Source: Furcasterigmium furcatum (Eukaryota; Ascomycota; Sordariomycetes; Glomerellales; Plectosphaerellaceae). From it: DNA of 64,000 nt. This document shows positions 9,456 to 19,839 of this stretch, one piece after another. The notes beneath the pieces are model-generated. The model was not told the DNA's origin. It saw only the letters and a list, made by a program, of their open reading frames with translations, and ran no database searches. Each line of letters starts with the position of its first letter. The first letter of the stretch is position 1. A program made the translations under genes and the position numbers. The stretch lies in assembly GCA_001599815.1 (NCBI GenBank), contig BCIA01000003.1, positions 3,410,001-3,474,000 of the forward strand. The letters are read 5' to 3'.

Positions 9456-11414
9456 ATGTCCAATGAATCGGACGCCGGAAACCGCCCCGCGAAGAGGCGG
9501 AAGGTGTCGAGCATGGCCTGTGATGCGTGCCGCATCCGCAAGGTCAGATGCGATACCCAGACGTCACCGTGCAGAAACTGCCAAATCTATGGAACAGAGT
9601 GCAAGTATGATGCGCCGAGGCGAAGACGAGGGCCCAAGCCCATTCAAGATCCGCCAATCGAGATCCCCTTTGCCATCATGGGAGAGGATCTCGCTGCAAC
9701 GCCGTCCATACTGGATCCCAGCCTCTCAGTCATATCTGAACCATCTTCCATAGCCATCGCAAGGCCAGACCGCGTCTTGGGAGCCGAGGCGCATCCGCTG
9801 CACTCAGTCTCGGTGGGATCTGCTCACTCAGCATCACCGCGATCCAACCTGGGTTCATGCCTCTCTTCCACCCCACGTTACATGCCGAGCCATACATCAA
9901 ACGCTGGCTCAGAGAACTCGCCCTTCCACATCCGACAGGAATTCGCTTCTACACTCAGCAAGTATGGGTCCCCCAGCATCCTGGCAGAGCAGTGCATCCG
10001 CAAGTTCGTCCTCTACAAGTTCCCGTTCTGCCCAGCGATACACGTGGAAAGTGTATCGAAAGCCATCCCACTTCTCTCGCGGAAAACTCACACTCAATCA
10101 ATGTATCCTCTGCCGGGAGAAGGATCAGAGATCGAGACTGGGGCCGATGCGTTTCAGTTCTCGCTCGAGGACATGCGGTCCTATGCCCTGCTCACCGCCG
10201 TATGCGCCGTGATGTGCACCATCCCTCAGGCAGACCCGGTCAGCCCCTGCAATGATGCAACCCTCGCCAAGGTATTTCTGTCGGCGTCCAGGAGTATGCT
10301 CTCCTGTTATGCCGACTTCGACATGGAACACCCGGATTCTAGCTCCCTGATTGTCAGGTTCCTGCAGTCGAACACTCTTCACCACTTCGGCAACACCAGA
10401 GCCTCCATGCATCTGCTGCGGTCTGCATGGTCACTGGCGCTCACGCTACGCCTGTACGATGAGGGATCCCTGAGCGGCGTGGATGAGTTGGAATCCCAGA
10501 GGCTGAGGAACATCTTCTGGACCATGTACCAAGGAGACAAATCAGCATCACTTCTGAACGGAGCGCCATCTATGATGCTGGGAGTTTGCCTCGAAGACCC
10601 CATCACCCTCGCCATCGAACACCCCTTACATGGGACCCTGCTCCATGGGAACACCGCCATTCTTGGAGACGCGTTCGAGCAGCAGGCCATGGTGGGCTTC
10701 CACCTGTCAACCCATCTCTGGAAGACCGGCGGCGACATCCTCCTCGACCTGAAGCTGATCGCCCACATGCGGACGAGAGCTAATGCGGACGAGATATGCA
10801 TGCCCGAGGCGCGAGATATGGCAATAATGCACTCCTACTTGTCCCTCTGCGCCCTCCTCGACGACATGCCGGCCTGGCTCCAGAGTCCGGACTCTCACAC
10901 CATCCTGGAAGATATCCCGGGCACCCCACACTCGAACGATTCGCAAACGGCGCTTCAGCGGCGATTCTTCTGGGCGCAAAGGGCTAACCTCCTCATCACG
11001 TTCCACTGTCTCCGCCTGGCAATCATCCGCCACGCGGAGAAGTACGGCCTCTGCCATCTGTTCGGGCTCACAAACGACGAGTCGCTGCTCGCGATGCGCA
11101 AGTTCAAGATCACCAGCGATCTCCTCATGGCCGCCAAGTCCGTCCCGTTCGAGGGACTGCAGGCCAACGGAGAGCCGTGCGTATGTCTACACTCACTCTC
11201 CTCCCTGTTGTATGTGGCGGCTGCTGACCAGGTACTCCAGGTTGAGAAGCTACGGCAGGCTGGCGTCGAGCTTTTAGGGATTTCCCATCAAACTGCTGAT
11301 CAGGCACTGGCTTCGCGTGCACACGGGCTGTTTTTGCAACTGCTGGATGTCATCACCGCTTTGAACTCGAGGGTATCGGACGAGTTGGCGGCCGGGGGAA
11401 TCGTGGTGGAGTAG
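9456..11414 (+). CDS. Zn(II)2Cys6 transcription factor with fungal-specific middle domain
   Basis: Predicted 652-aa regulator read as one exon from ATG 9456. A basic stretch (PAKRRKVSS) precedes the cluster Cys22-X2-Cys25-X6-Cys32-X6-Cys39-X2-Cys42-X6-Cys49 (ACDACRIRKVRC...), and an Arg/Pro linker RRRRGPKP follows. From about residue 170 a Fungal_trans-like helical domain extends to near residue 500. An in-frame intron is likely near the 3' end: a perfect GTATGT donor at 11181 with acceptors at 11231 or 11240. Removing it joins GEPC to a VEKLRQAG helix and shortens the protein by 17 or 20 residues. Its position directly after the sugar transporter suggests it regulates sugar or glycoside uptake genes; that is context, not proof. 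Confidence 0.9.
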   Translation: MSNESDAGNRPAKRRKVSSMACDACRIRKVRCDTQTSPCRNCQIYGTECKYDAPRRRRGPKPIQDPPIEIPFAIMGEDLAATPSILDPSLSVISEPSSIAIARPDRVLGAEAHPLHSVSVGSAHSASPRSNLGSCLSSTPRYMPSHTSNAGSENSPFHIRQEFASTLSKYGSPSILAEQCIRKFVLYKFPFCPAIHVESVSKAIPLLSRKTHTQSMYPLPGEGSEIETGADAFQFSLEDMRSYALLTAVCAVMCTIPQADPVSPCNDATLAKVFLSASRSMLSCYADFDMEHPDSSSLIVRFLQSNTLHHFGNTRASMHLLRSAWSLALTLRLYDEGSLSGVDELESQRLRNIFWTMYQGDKSASLLNGAPSMMLGVCLEDPITLAIEHPLHGTLLHGNTAILGDAFEQQAMVGFHLSTHLWKTGGDILLDLKLIAHMRTRANADEICMPEARDMAIMHSYLSLCALLDDMPAWLQSPDSHTILEDIPGTPHSNDSQTALQRRFFWAQRANLLITFHCLRLAIIRHAEKYGLCHLFGLTNDESLLAMRKFKITSDLLMAAKSVPFEGLQANGEPCVCLHSLSSLLYVAAADQVLQVEKLRQAGVELLGISHQTADQALASRAHGLFLQLLDVITALNSRVSDELAAGGIVVE

Positions 11415-11867
11415 ACTATAGACATCTGGAGTCTAGGAACCGGGCTGACAGAGTCGCAATGAGAAATTATCTCTGTGGGAGAGTGTTCAATGAGCCACTA
11501 TCGACGGCGTTCTGAAACCATGAATCCCCGACTTTGAATGACTTGGTTGATGATACCTGCCTTACTAGTACCTACCTGAGTACGTCCAGTGGAATGGTGT
11601 TGTGGTGGAGTCGCTAGGGAGCGGGACCAAGATCAACTGCCCGAATTGTGGTGCAAAAGTTCAAGTGAGGCCCGTGCGCTTATCGGATAAGCATCACAGA
11701 ATAATTCTTTCAACACTGGGCATTCGTCGAACCCCACCACCGCGCCTCACCTTCAAGAATCGAACTTGCGACGCACCAGACAAACTCGGGACTCCAGTGG
11801 CTTTACGGCTTTGGCATTGCAGAAACAAACATTTAATTCGACCCGGAACCCACCAACACCGACCAAC
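11415..11867. other. intergenic, PNO1 promoter region
   Basis: These 453 bp contain no supported gene. They hold the PNO1 promoter, including the palindromic GATA element listed separately. Confidence 0.5.
11678..11692. promoter_or_regulatory. palindromic double GATA site
   Basis: GCTTATC-G-GATAAGC is a perfect 7+7 inverted repeat around one base, giving two back-to-back GATA-factor cores on opposite strands. It lies 176 nt upstream of the PNO1 start codon. Fungal GATA factors (AreA, NsdD and SreA types) bind such cores; which one, if any, acts here is unknown. Confidence 0.45.
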
Positions 11868-13159
11868 ATGCCTGCGCCGACCGCCAAGAAGGCCGAGTTG
11901 GACTTCAACTCGGACCCCGCCATTCCCCTTCCCGAGCCCGAGAAGGACGAAGAACTCCTCCTCGATGCCGCCGACCTGCCCGACGACCCCGATATGATCC
12001 TCCAGAGGGTGGAGGATGACACCCAGAACACAGAGATGGTCGTGGACGAGGAGGACAGGCCGAGATTTGCTCCTGGCCAGGATGTCGTAGGTCTCCCCGA
12101 CCACCATGTGTCTCTGAAACCTCGAGACCCTTGCCGAGTTGCACGTCGTCGTTCGAAATCGTTTGTCTAATGCGCTATCTACAGAACGCCTCATCCTCGA
12201 AGTCCGAGACCCGAAGGATTCCCATCAGCCCGCACCGCTTCACGCCGCTCAAGAACAACTGGGTGACCGTGTACACTCCCCTCGTCCAACAGTATGTCTT
12301 CCTGGCCGCCTCGCAGCACATCATCCGAGCAGGCGCTTGAAGTGATGATCGAGTTACGAGAGGCTTCAAACTGCTACTGCAATATGGACTGAGATCCCCG
12401 AGTACTAACAGAATACCAGCCTCAAGCTCCAGGTCCGAATGAACCCCCACCGCAAGGTCGTCGAGCTGCGCAGCTCCCAACACACCACAGAAGACGGCGC
12501 ACTGCAAAAGGGCGAGGACTTCATCCGAGCTTTCAACCTGGGTTTTGAGGTGGACGATGCGATTGCCCTTCTGAGGCTGGACGATATTTACAGTACGTGC
12601 TGCTGTCTGTGAGCCGGACGGGCTGCTTGCTAACAGCTCCTACAGTCGAGACATTCGAGATCAAGGACGTGAGGCAGGTGATGGGCAAGGACGCACAGAG
12701 CCGTGCTAGTACGTATTGCCTGAATTCAGGGGACAAGACACAGTTACTGACAGGGTTTCCCTACTACAGTTGGCAGAATAGCTGGCAAGGTAAGAAACCC
12801 CCATCGAAGCGAGTCCAAGACTTTGACTAACAGCTTCACAGGACGGCAAGACGAAGTGTATGCTCCATCAATACTTACTAACCCTTTGTCCGTGGTCTCT
12901 TGCTGACATGGTGTCCAGTTGCTATTGAGAACGCCAGCAGGACCCGTCTGAGCGTAAACGACTCCAAGATCAGCATTCTCGGAAACTTCCAGTCCAGTGA
13001 GTCTCTCCTGTGTCCCAGCAGACTTGAGCCCTATACTAACAGTGTCGCTAAGTCAAATTGGCCCGCGAGTCCATCGTGTCCCTCATCCTCGGAAAGCCGC
13101 CTTCCAAGGTCTACGGCAACCTGCGCACGGTGGCGGCGCGGCAGAAGGAGAGATTCTAG
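11868..13159 (+). CDS. PNO1: pre-rRNA processing protein PNO1/DIM2
   Basis: KH-domain RNA-binding protein of the 90S/pre-40S particle, needed for 18S rRNA maturation and protection of the 3' cleavage site D; it acts in the nucleolus and cytoplasm. Eight exons: 11868-12086, 12185-12291, 12420-12592, 12646-12708, 12770-12789, 12842-12857, 12919-12996, 13053-13159, giving 260 aa, the usual family length. The variable acidic N-terminus is followed by PLVQHLKLQVRMN, LQKGEDFIRAFNLGF and the KH segment IGRIAGKDGKTKFAIENA. The C-terminus is SKVYGNLRTVAARQKERF. Introns split the KH motif so finely that IGRIAGK and DGKTK are encoded by exons of 20 and 16 nt. Exon choices are anchored by near-complete conservation with yeast Pno1, as I know that family. 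Confidence 0.96.
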
Positions 13160-13747
13160 GCGCAGACACCTGTTTGGGAGAGGATGATGATAGAGAGGGA
13201 CGACTTTGACGCTATAGATGTCTGCATCAGGATAGACCTCTGGCGGCCAGGGTTTGGTTGCTGGAAGGAGGTTGGAGGAAAGACGGGCATCTCTCATGAC
13301 ACGGCGTTGGCGGGGTTTTCTTCATGGGAATTCGTGAAAAGTCTTGAGATTATGCAATGGGATCGATCGATCTCCGTTTAAATGAAGCGAACATTTGCCC
13401 CTTACTCCTTGACAATGGATAACATGCGAAGATCTCCCTTGCTCGCACTGATAACCCGACTCGTCAATTTGAAACCGGACACCAACTTTGCAGGCAGCAC
13501 GGTACATCACGCCAGAGCCATCTCATCGAAGGTAGGTAAGTAGGTAAGTAAGAAAACCGAGTTGCCGACTTTTGATCATGAAGCCCCTCAGGGCCGTCTA
13601 TGTGCCTACTCATGCGAACCAACTCATACACGTGCAAGCATGATGCATTCTTCGTCAACCCCCCCAAGACAGAAAGCCAGGCGAGTCAAACCACCGGGGC
13701 CATTACGCCGCAATAACCCACCCACTGAAGCACCGCGTCGCGCCCGA
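13160..13747. other. intergenic between convergent PNO1 and eIF3d
   Basis: This 588-bp 3' region is shared by two convergent genes. It contains a degenerate GGTA/AGTA run at 13531-13552. No gene is seen. Confidence 0.5.
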
Positions 13748-15605
13748 TTACTCCTCGGCATCCTCGCCCTCCTCCTCGGGAATATCGTCCTCGTCGTCGT
13801 CGTCCAGGCTGCCGGCGGGCAGCTGGTACAGGCGCAGGATGGACTTGTTCGGGTCCTTGACAAGGACGTACTTGCCCTCCTCGGCGGCGAGGATCATATC
13901 GGCGATGGTGCGGACGATGCCCCAGCCGTTGTTCAGCGACAGGTTCATCTGGTTGGCGAAGTCGCGGGGCTTCCAGCCGACAACGCCCAGGATGACGTGC
14001 TTATCGTTGGAGCGGGGGTTGACACGGGAGACGAAGCTGGGGAGGGGGTCAGCACATGCACAAAAAACACGACCACCTGGGGTTTGGGAGGGGGACATAC
14101 CCGAGCTTCATGACGTCCGACTTGGCGAGGATGCTCTGGACGGTCCACCTGGCCAGCTTGCAGCTGTTGTTCTTCATCTCGGTGGCGACGACAGCGCCGC
14201 GCTGGCTGACCAGCTTGGTCCTCCAGTCGAGGGCGCCGCCGGAGCCCTGGGCCTTGTGGTCGAACTCGTTGAGGGCCTTGACGGTCATGTACTGGTCCTC
14301 GCCGGAGATGGCGTTCTTCTGCACCGCGTCGACCTCGGTACGGACGATGAGGTGGACGGGGTCCTCCTCGGTCGTCGAGAGGTCGAAGCGGCGGTACCTG
14401 TAGGCCTTGGAGGCGGGCGGGTCCGTGTCCTCGGAGGAGTTGTAGAAGGGGTTGGCGTTGGCCATGTCGACCTTGGTGCCCTCGCTGACGACCTGGTTCG
14501 CGAAGTTGTGGTTGATGTAGGTGGCCTCCTCGGCCAGAGCGTTGGGCTGGTTGACGCTGTCCTTGGAGCCCTCGGACGCATCGAGGGGCGCGTCGGCCGC
14601 GTTCTCGTTGACCGTGACCATGTCGAGCGCCGCGTTATCGCGCTTGTCGAGGAAGATCTTGTTGCCCTGGCGCACGATGACGATGTCCCAGGGGTAGACG
14701 GACCTCGGGGAGCACATGAGCATGGAGAGGATGCTGTCGGTGGCGAAGATGGTGGCCTCGTCCTTCTCGGCGAGCTCCTGGATGACGGGGTCGGAGGAGG
14801 TCGTGACGTTGTAGGCGGCGCGGTCGAGGGCGGTAAGCTTCTTCTCGGTGCCCTTGACGGGGGGCTTATCGTAGGAGCGGTCGTAGTAGTAGAGGAATCC
14901 ATAGTTCTCCAGGTCTTCGCCGTCGTCCGTGTCCAGGTTGAGCTTGAGCAGGCGGTTGAAGTCAATCTCCTCCAGCAGCTTCCAGTCGGCCTTGATGTTG
15001 ATGCTGGCGTCGCGGTTGCGAGCAGGCTTGTCGTAATCCTTCCAGCCGAAGCGGCGGCCGCGTTGGCCGGCGCCGCCCCTGCCGCCACGGTCGGAGTAGC
15101 CCTGGCGGCCCGGCTGGCCGGTCCTCGTGAGGGCACCACCACGTCCGCCACGAGCATCTCCCCGGCCACCACGCTGACCACGGCCGCCACGGGTGAAGAC
15201 GGCGCCACGGCCGAACCTCGTCTTGGTGCTGTCGCGAGTGTTGCTGACGACGGAGAATGTCGACTCGTCCTCGGCGGGAGGTGCGTTGAAGGTCTGGGCG
15301 TGGCTCGAGCCGTATACCTGCTGGTCTGCACCGAAGGTTCGTTAGCACTTCTTCCTCCTCGCATGTTCCCCAGTCCCCGGGGGGGCAATCATACCACGGA
15401 AGTTCCTGTTGTACTGCTGCCTGCCGCCGCGGCCATCTGCGCCCTTGCCCTCGGCCGTCCAGTCGGCCATGCGGCCCAGCTTGTCGCCCTTGGAGAAGGG
15501 CGCATAGGGGACGCCGTTCAGAGTCGTGTCGGTGGTGACAGGAGGGCCCCATCCGTCGCCCGGCGGGCAGTTCTCGACGAGACTAACCCAGTCGTTGGAA
15601 GCCAT
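13748..15605 (-). CDS. EIF3D: eukaryotic translation initiation factor 3 subunit D
   Basis: eIF3d (moe1 in fission yeast) is the cap-contacting peripheral subunit of eIF3 in the cytosol. Three exons: 15395-15605, 14101-15325 and 13748-14036, giving 574 aa, normal for the family. Introns are 69 and 64 bp with GTATGA/CAG and GTATGT/CAG borders. The protein begins MASNDWVSLVENCPPGDGWGPP, carries an Arg/Gly-rich RNA-binding region (many RGGRG repeats, about residues 100-150), then the conserved core (KPARNRDASINIKADWKLLE, SPRSVYPWDIVI). It ends in an acidic tail DDDDEDDIPEEEGEDAEE. The gene converges with PNO1, so two translation and ribosome-biogenesis genes are neighbours. A 115-codon upstream frame overlaps the start (see findings). 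Confidence 0.96.
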
Positions 15606-16293
15606 GGTGACCTGATTCCGCGATGTGTTTCGGGGTGTTGGGTCGGGTTGTAGGCTCGCGAGGGGTAAGGTGCTCGGAAAGTCGGGTCGTCTTGCGCCCC
15701 TCGTCGTCGAATTTCGTGGTGCTCAAGATCAGTTTTGGTGGTGGGGGTGAACTTTGTGGGGCAGAAGCGGGCAAAATTTCAGCGCGAGGGGCAGCTGAGC
15801 GCGGTTGAGGCCGGCTGGCGCGGAGCTTAGTAAGCGGGGAGCTGTCCCGGGGTGGTCCCATAAGCTCACCATGCCCCTCTCCTTCAGGGGTCAAGGGGGC
15901 AGGAACATACTTATTGTGCTTAAACGGCATCCCAGATAATCATAAACTCTGTCTATTTGGGTTGATGAAGAGAAAGTGCCCAAGTAAGCGATAATCGTAT
16001 CATTCTCGCAGGTATAAACATCTTAACCCTCCCTGCGTTTTGTGTCTCGTCCTCTTCATTGGAATATTCACCACAACCATTACCTCCGCCGAATAATGCA
16101 ATAAGGAATGAAAATTCAAATCATAATTAAAATATTACTCGTTGTTCATCGGTCGTTGCTGATCATACTCAATCCTCCCGCCCGTACCATCATACCGGAT
16201 GCCCCTTCGACAGAGACCGGGGACTAAATTAGCCCTCTGTGCCCCGAGGGAAGGGCTTCCGGGCGAGATCATTTTCTTTACGGCGTCCCTAAC
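15606..16293. other. intergenic, eIF3d leader and bZIP 3' region
   Basis: These 688 bp contain the promoter and leader of eIF3d (transcribed leftward) and the 3' end of the bZIP gene. An AT-rich stretch near 16080-16140 may contain bZIP polyadenylation signals. An upstream open frame at 15583-15930 overlaps the eIF3d start. Confidence 0.45.
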
Positions 16294-17912
16294 CTAGTTG
16301 ATCCAAGTCTGCGTGTTGCAGCCAAGGACATGCTCAATGGCATCACGGGCCTCGAATTCCTCCATCACCGCGCCGAATCTTTGCGTCTCATCAGTACCGC
16401 GCATCAACGGACTGAGGGCAGGGGACTCACCCGTAGCATCTTGTCTTCCCCAACAACTCCTCAGCGATCTTTGCAAAATCATCCTGGCTTGCCTGATGAT
16501 AGCGCGGATGGGACATGATCACACCCCACGCCATGACGGGTGTGATTTCTCCGTCCAGATCCAGCCGGCTGCTGAGATCCAGGAGCGTGGCCAGGTCGCC
16601 CTTGGACAGTTCCCACGTCCTCTGGCCGGAGTTTAGCTCCCCGTTGACGTTCGAGTATCCAAACGGGATCTCTGGCGTCAGCTCGGGGAATGGCTCGGGG
16701 GGACACGACGCCATGAGCGCGTGGCCGCACGGCTCCCTGTTGTCACCGTCGGTCGATCGTTCTAGCAGCCACGGCAGATGCTGCATACAGGGCTTCTCGA
16801 GACTGTGGGCGCAAGAGGCGACGAGGCGGCTCGTTAGCATGATCGACATTCTCTTCCAGGATCAATGGGACCAGCTCTCATGTTCGGTGTTGACTTTGAG
16901 GAGGATGACATGTCAGGTGCTTGTCTTCGATGTGGAGGGGTAGGAGCCGGCCCATGACGGCGGAGGACGTCAGACTTACGCGAGGACAAAGTCGATACCT
17001 GCCTGTTCCAGGTCGATGTTGTTTTGCTCATAGGTTTGCCGCCCCGCCCCGCCTGGTTGTAGATACGTCGGCGGATACGAGGGTGATGTCGAGGGAGCGC
17101 TCGACTTGGACGTCAACGGTGGTGTATACAGCGACTGAGAGCCGCCACGGGTATGGCTGTAACCAGAGGGGCTCGCGCTTGAAGTGTAGGCGCCGCCCGG
17201 AACACTGGAGATGTCGTCCTGGCTTCCGAGACCGTGTATTGCGATGCCATTCTGGGCTAGCAGCTGTCTGAGCTGCTTGTTCTCTTCGGATACCTTCACT
17301 TTGTCCTGGGATACGTTGCTGAAGATCTCTTTCAGTCGCAGAACCTCATCCTCCAAGGCCTTTACGTAGAGCTCCTTCCTCTCCCGGTGTGTCCTAGGAG
17401 ACGTGTCAGCGACCGCCAGTGAGCTGCGCATTGAGGACGCATACCGTTGTGCTTGTCGGTTTAGCTCCTGGCGCCTTGTGAGCGCAGGCTTACTGTCTGG
17501 CTTGGGCCCTCGTCGCTTGGCCGGCTGTCCATCTGCGCGAGTGTCAGATTCGGATTCGCGCGAGCTGAGAGAATTTGTCATTACCGCGGGTCGTCTTTTT
17601 CTCTGCCAGTGTCTTCATGAAACCGAGGTTGAATGATGAGAGCGGGCCCTTTTCATTCTCGCTAGGGCCATTGTAAGACCCTGACGATGAGGCAGCCTGG
17701 CCGTCGGGAGATATGGATGAGCTCATAGGCTCCGTGACTGTCTGGCTGGCCGGGCCAGCAAATGGGCGGTTCGAATACGGCTTCTTCACGTCTCTCTGCG
17801 TCGTATCTCCCCGTGATGGATTGGGGCTACTCTTATTGAACGGTAAAATCCAGCTCAGGGGGATGTCAAGGAAGAGGATGGCCGTGGCCGTGACATGGTG
17901 GGGATCAAGCAT
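16294..17912 (-). CDS. bZIP transcription factor, fungal type
   Basis: Basic-leucine-zipper regulator of about 428 aa, nuclear. Exons on the minus strand: 17585-17912, 17445-17532, 16980-17393, 16431-16802, 16294-16378; all phases close. Splicing assembles the basic region (GPKPDSKPALTRRQELNRQAQR joined to THRERKELY) and a heptad zipper (VKALEDEVLRLKEIFSNV...EENKQLRQLLAQNG). After a low-complexity Ser/Pro linker, the C-terminal half is a conserved fungal domain: LEKPCMQHLPWLLER, CGHALMASCPP, LATLLDLSSRLDLDGEITPVMAW and CYGFGAVMEEFEARDAI. The 177-bp intron (16803-16979) is long for this locus and could hide a small exon. The first ~60 residues are not conserved-looking; Met at 17726 is an alternative start. 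The specific regulon is not recognisable. Confidence 0.88.
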
Positions 17913-18025
17913 CTTAAAGTGCCGGCTGAAGGCTGAGCCGGATCGTCGTCGCCTATTAGAAGTCTAGCGCCCTCGCTGTCTCGCGCCAACCACAGCGGCA
18001 CGGGCGAGCGTTATGGAAAGAAGGT

Positions 18026-18077
18026 ATCCCCTTAAGCCCGACATGGTCCAGTGTCACCTTTTCGGGCTTAAGGGGAT
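18026..18077. repeat. perfect 16-bp inverted repeat, 20-nt spacer
   Basis: ATCCCCTTAAGCCCGA at 18026-18041 is exactly reverse-complemented at 18062-18077, with a 20-nt spacer. Each arm includes CCCCT, the core of the stress-response element. It lies about 115-165 nt upstream of the bZIP start codon, so it could be a paired binding site or, if transcribed, a leader hairpin. Confidence 0.7.
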
Positions 18078-19236
18078 GGCAGGTGCCTTGAAATGCTCCT
18101 CTTCATCACGAGGAAATTCCTGTCAGACGAATAGGATGTCGGATTGTATGATTGCGATCCAACTACGAGAGGCCCAGGTCTATGCTCTGCCGCTCGTTTA
18201 TGCAGCGACCCATGAGTGAGGCCTCTTCGCCCGAGATGTTCCCTTGTCAGCCCTACGGTTCACTGGTGGGACATCCGACCATTCCGGCTGACGCTGGCAT
18301 CTAAGAGCAGCGAGGTCTGCGCCGGATCTGATCGTCGTCATCAAAAAAGGGGACCGACCACGGAAGTTCAAACCCCAGTCGTGTTTCTTTTCCTGGGATC
18401 AGATCTACTGGCTGCGTCCGTACGAGTCAATGCTGGGGTTCTTGAAACGACGCCAAGGGTGTCTCCGACAGAGATGTGCTCCGGGGATGCGCCCCGGGAC
18501 GAGACAGAGACAGAGATGAAGTTGTGAGCCACATGGTCGTCCTGAGACATGGAAGAGCAGGGGTGCTGCGGGGGGGGAAGGTCTTGATACAGATGTCGAG
18601 GGACGGGAGCGGCCGGCCATGAAATGATTCCGTGTCGAGAATGACGTCCTCCGCGCCGCGAACTGGTTGAGGGTGATGGAGTTTGGGGGTGATCCAACCC
18701 ACGATCCGAGCCACACTCCAGTTCCTGGGCTTACGTTACCTCCCTAGCCACACCTGCCAAACTGCCCTCCATCACCCGCTAGGCCGTGGACCTGAGCCGC
18801 TAGAAACGGGCAGTCGGGCGTCGGGCCCTGGGGAGCCCCCGCCGTACGCTGGCAACTGGCAACTGGAACCTGGAAGCTGGACAGGCGGCCGCGGACAGTG
18901 GGATCCCGCTGTCACTCAGGGCGCCCGAGTCCAGACCGCGTCCGTCAACCGATGCAAGGCTGCTGCGCCCAAGTGGGACGCTGATCCAACTGGCCCAACC
19001 GGAATGGATTTCTAGCGTTTCTGGGCGCCCGAATCGCACGACCTCCCCTCCTCAGCCTCGGGTATCATACGATTGTCGACATGAAAGTGGTTCATTTTTA
19101 CAGCATCCTGCCAAATTCTTGCCCCCGGCGGAAGAGGCCCCCAGAGTCAGGCCATTCGTCGCCTCTTTGACCCAGGCCGTCGCTTGTCCCCCCGCCAGAT
19201 CCAATCCCGCCCCGTGTGTGCGTGCGTGCGTGCCCT

Positions 19237-19260
19237 CATCCATCCATCCATCCATCCATC
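19237..19260. repeat. (CATC)6 microsatellite
   Basis: Six uninterrupted CATC units follow a GTGTGCGTGCGTGCGTG stretch in the region upstream of the bHLH gene. It is probably a neutral length-variable repeat. Confidence 0.85.
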
Positions 19261-19839
19261 AATCTTTCCATGAGCTGCCTGCCACCTGCCCGCCGCCGCC
19301 CCTTACGATTTGGTGAGCTGTCATTCGCAACCGACACGAGAGAAGACAGGGTTGTTCAGATCCTCCTCTCCTCCATCTCTCATCCAGCTCTCTGAGCGTC
19401 TGCGCCCTCAACCTTCGGTCGGAGCTCTCTTTTCCTCGCATCACGCAGCGATTGTCCCTCGAGTCCTTGGCTCTGTGCGCGTCGAATCCTCCTCGTCCTT
19501 CACCTCCTCCGCCTGGCGATAATCAGCTGATGTCGACGACCGCCCCTCGAGATACCTCACTTTGACCTCCTCCCCGATTGCTCACCGAGTATCTGTTCCC
19601 CGACCCATTGGCGCAATTGCATGAATGCTTGGACGGCGACAAGAGGCACTGGCCAATTGACCGAATCCTCCTCCCACTTCCCGCGTGGCGCATTGACGAC
19701 ACGACACCCAGCTCCTCGCCCTGCCTGTTCTCGCTTCATGAGTCCCGGTCCCGTCGGCATCACCACCCACCGCACCAGTTGATTGCTAGATCGCCTCGAC
19801 CGCCGAGTAATTCGGACGGTTCGAGATGCTGCCGGTGTG

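Larger units (their letters stand above)
17913..19839. other. long divergent intergenic region
   Basis: These 1927 bp lie between the divergent bZIP and bHLH genes, room for long regulated promoters and leaders. Recognisable items are a perfect 16-bp inverted repeat (18026-18077) and a CATC microsatellite (19237-19260). The bHLH side becomes pyrimidine-rich from about 19350, as in fungal 5' leaders. No coding sequence is supported. Confidence 0.5.

Noticed and set aside
13839..15653. 604-codon open frame on the plus strand
   Set aside because: It is exactly antisense to eIF3d; the open frame arises from codon bias in a G+C-rich gene and its protein is a Val/Gly/Ala-rich artefact.
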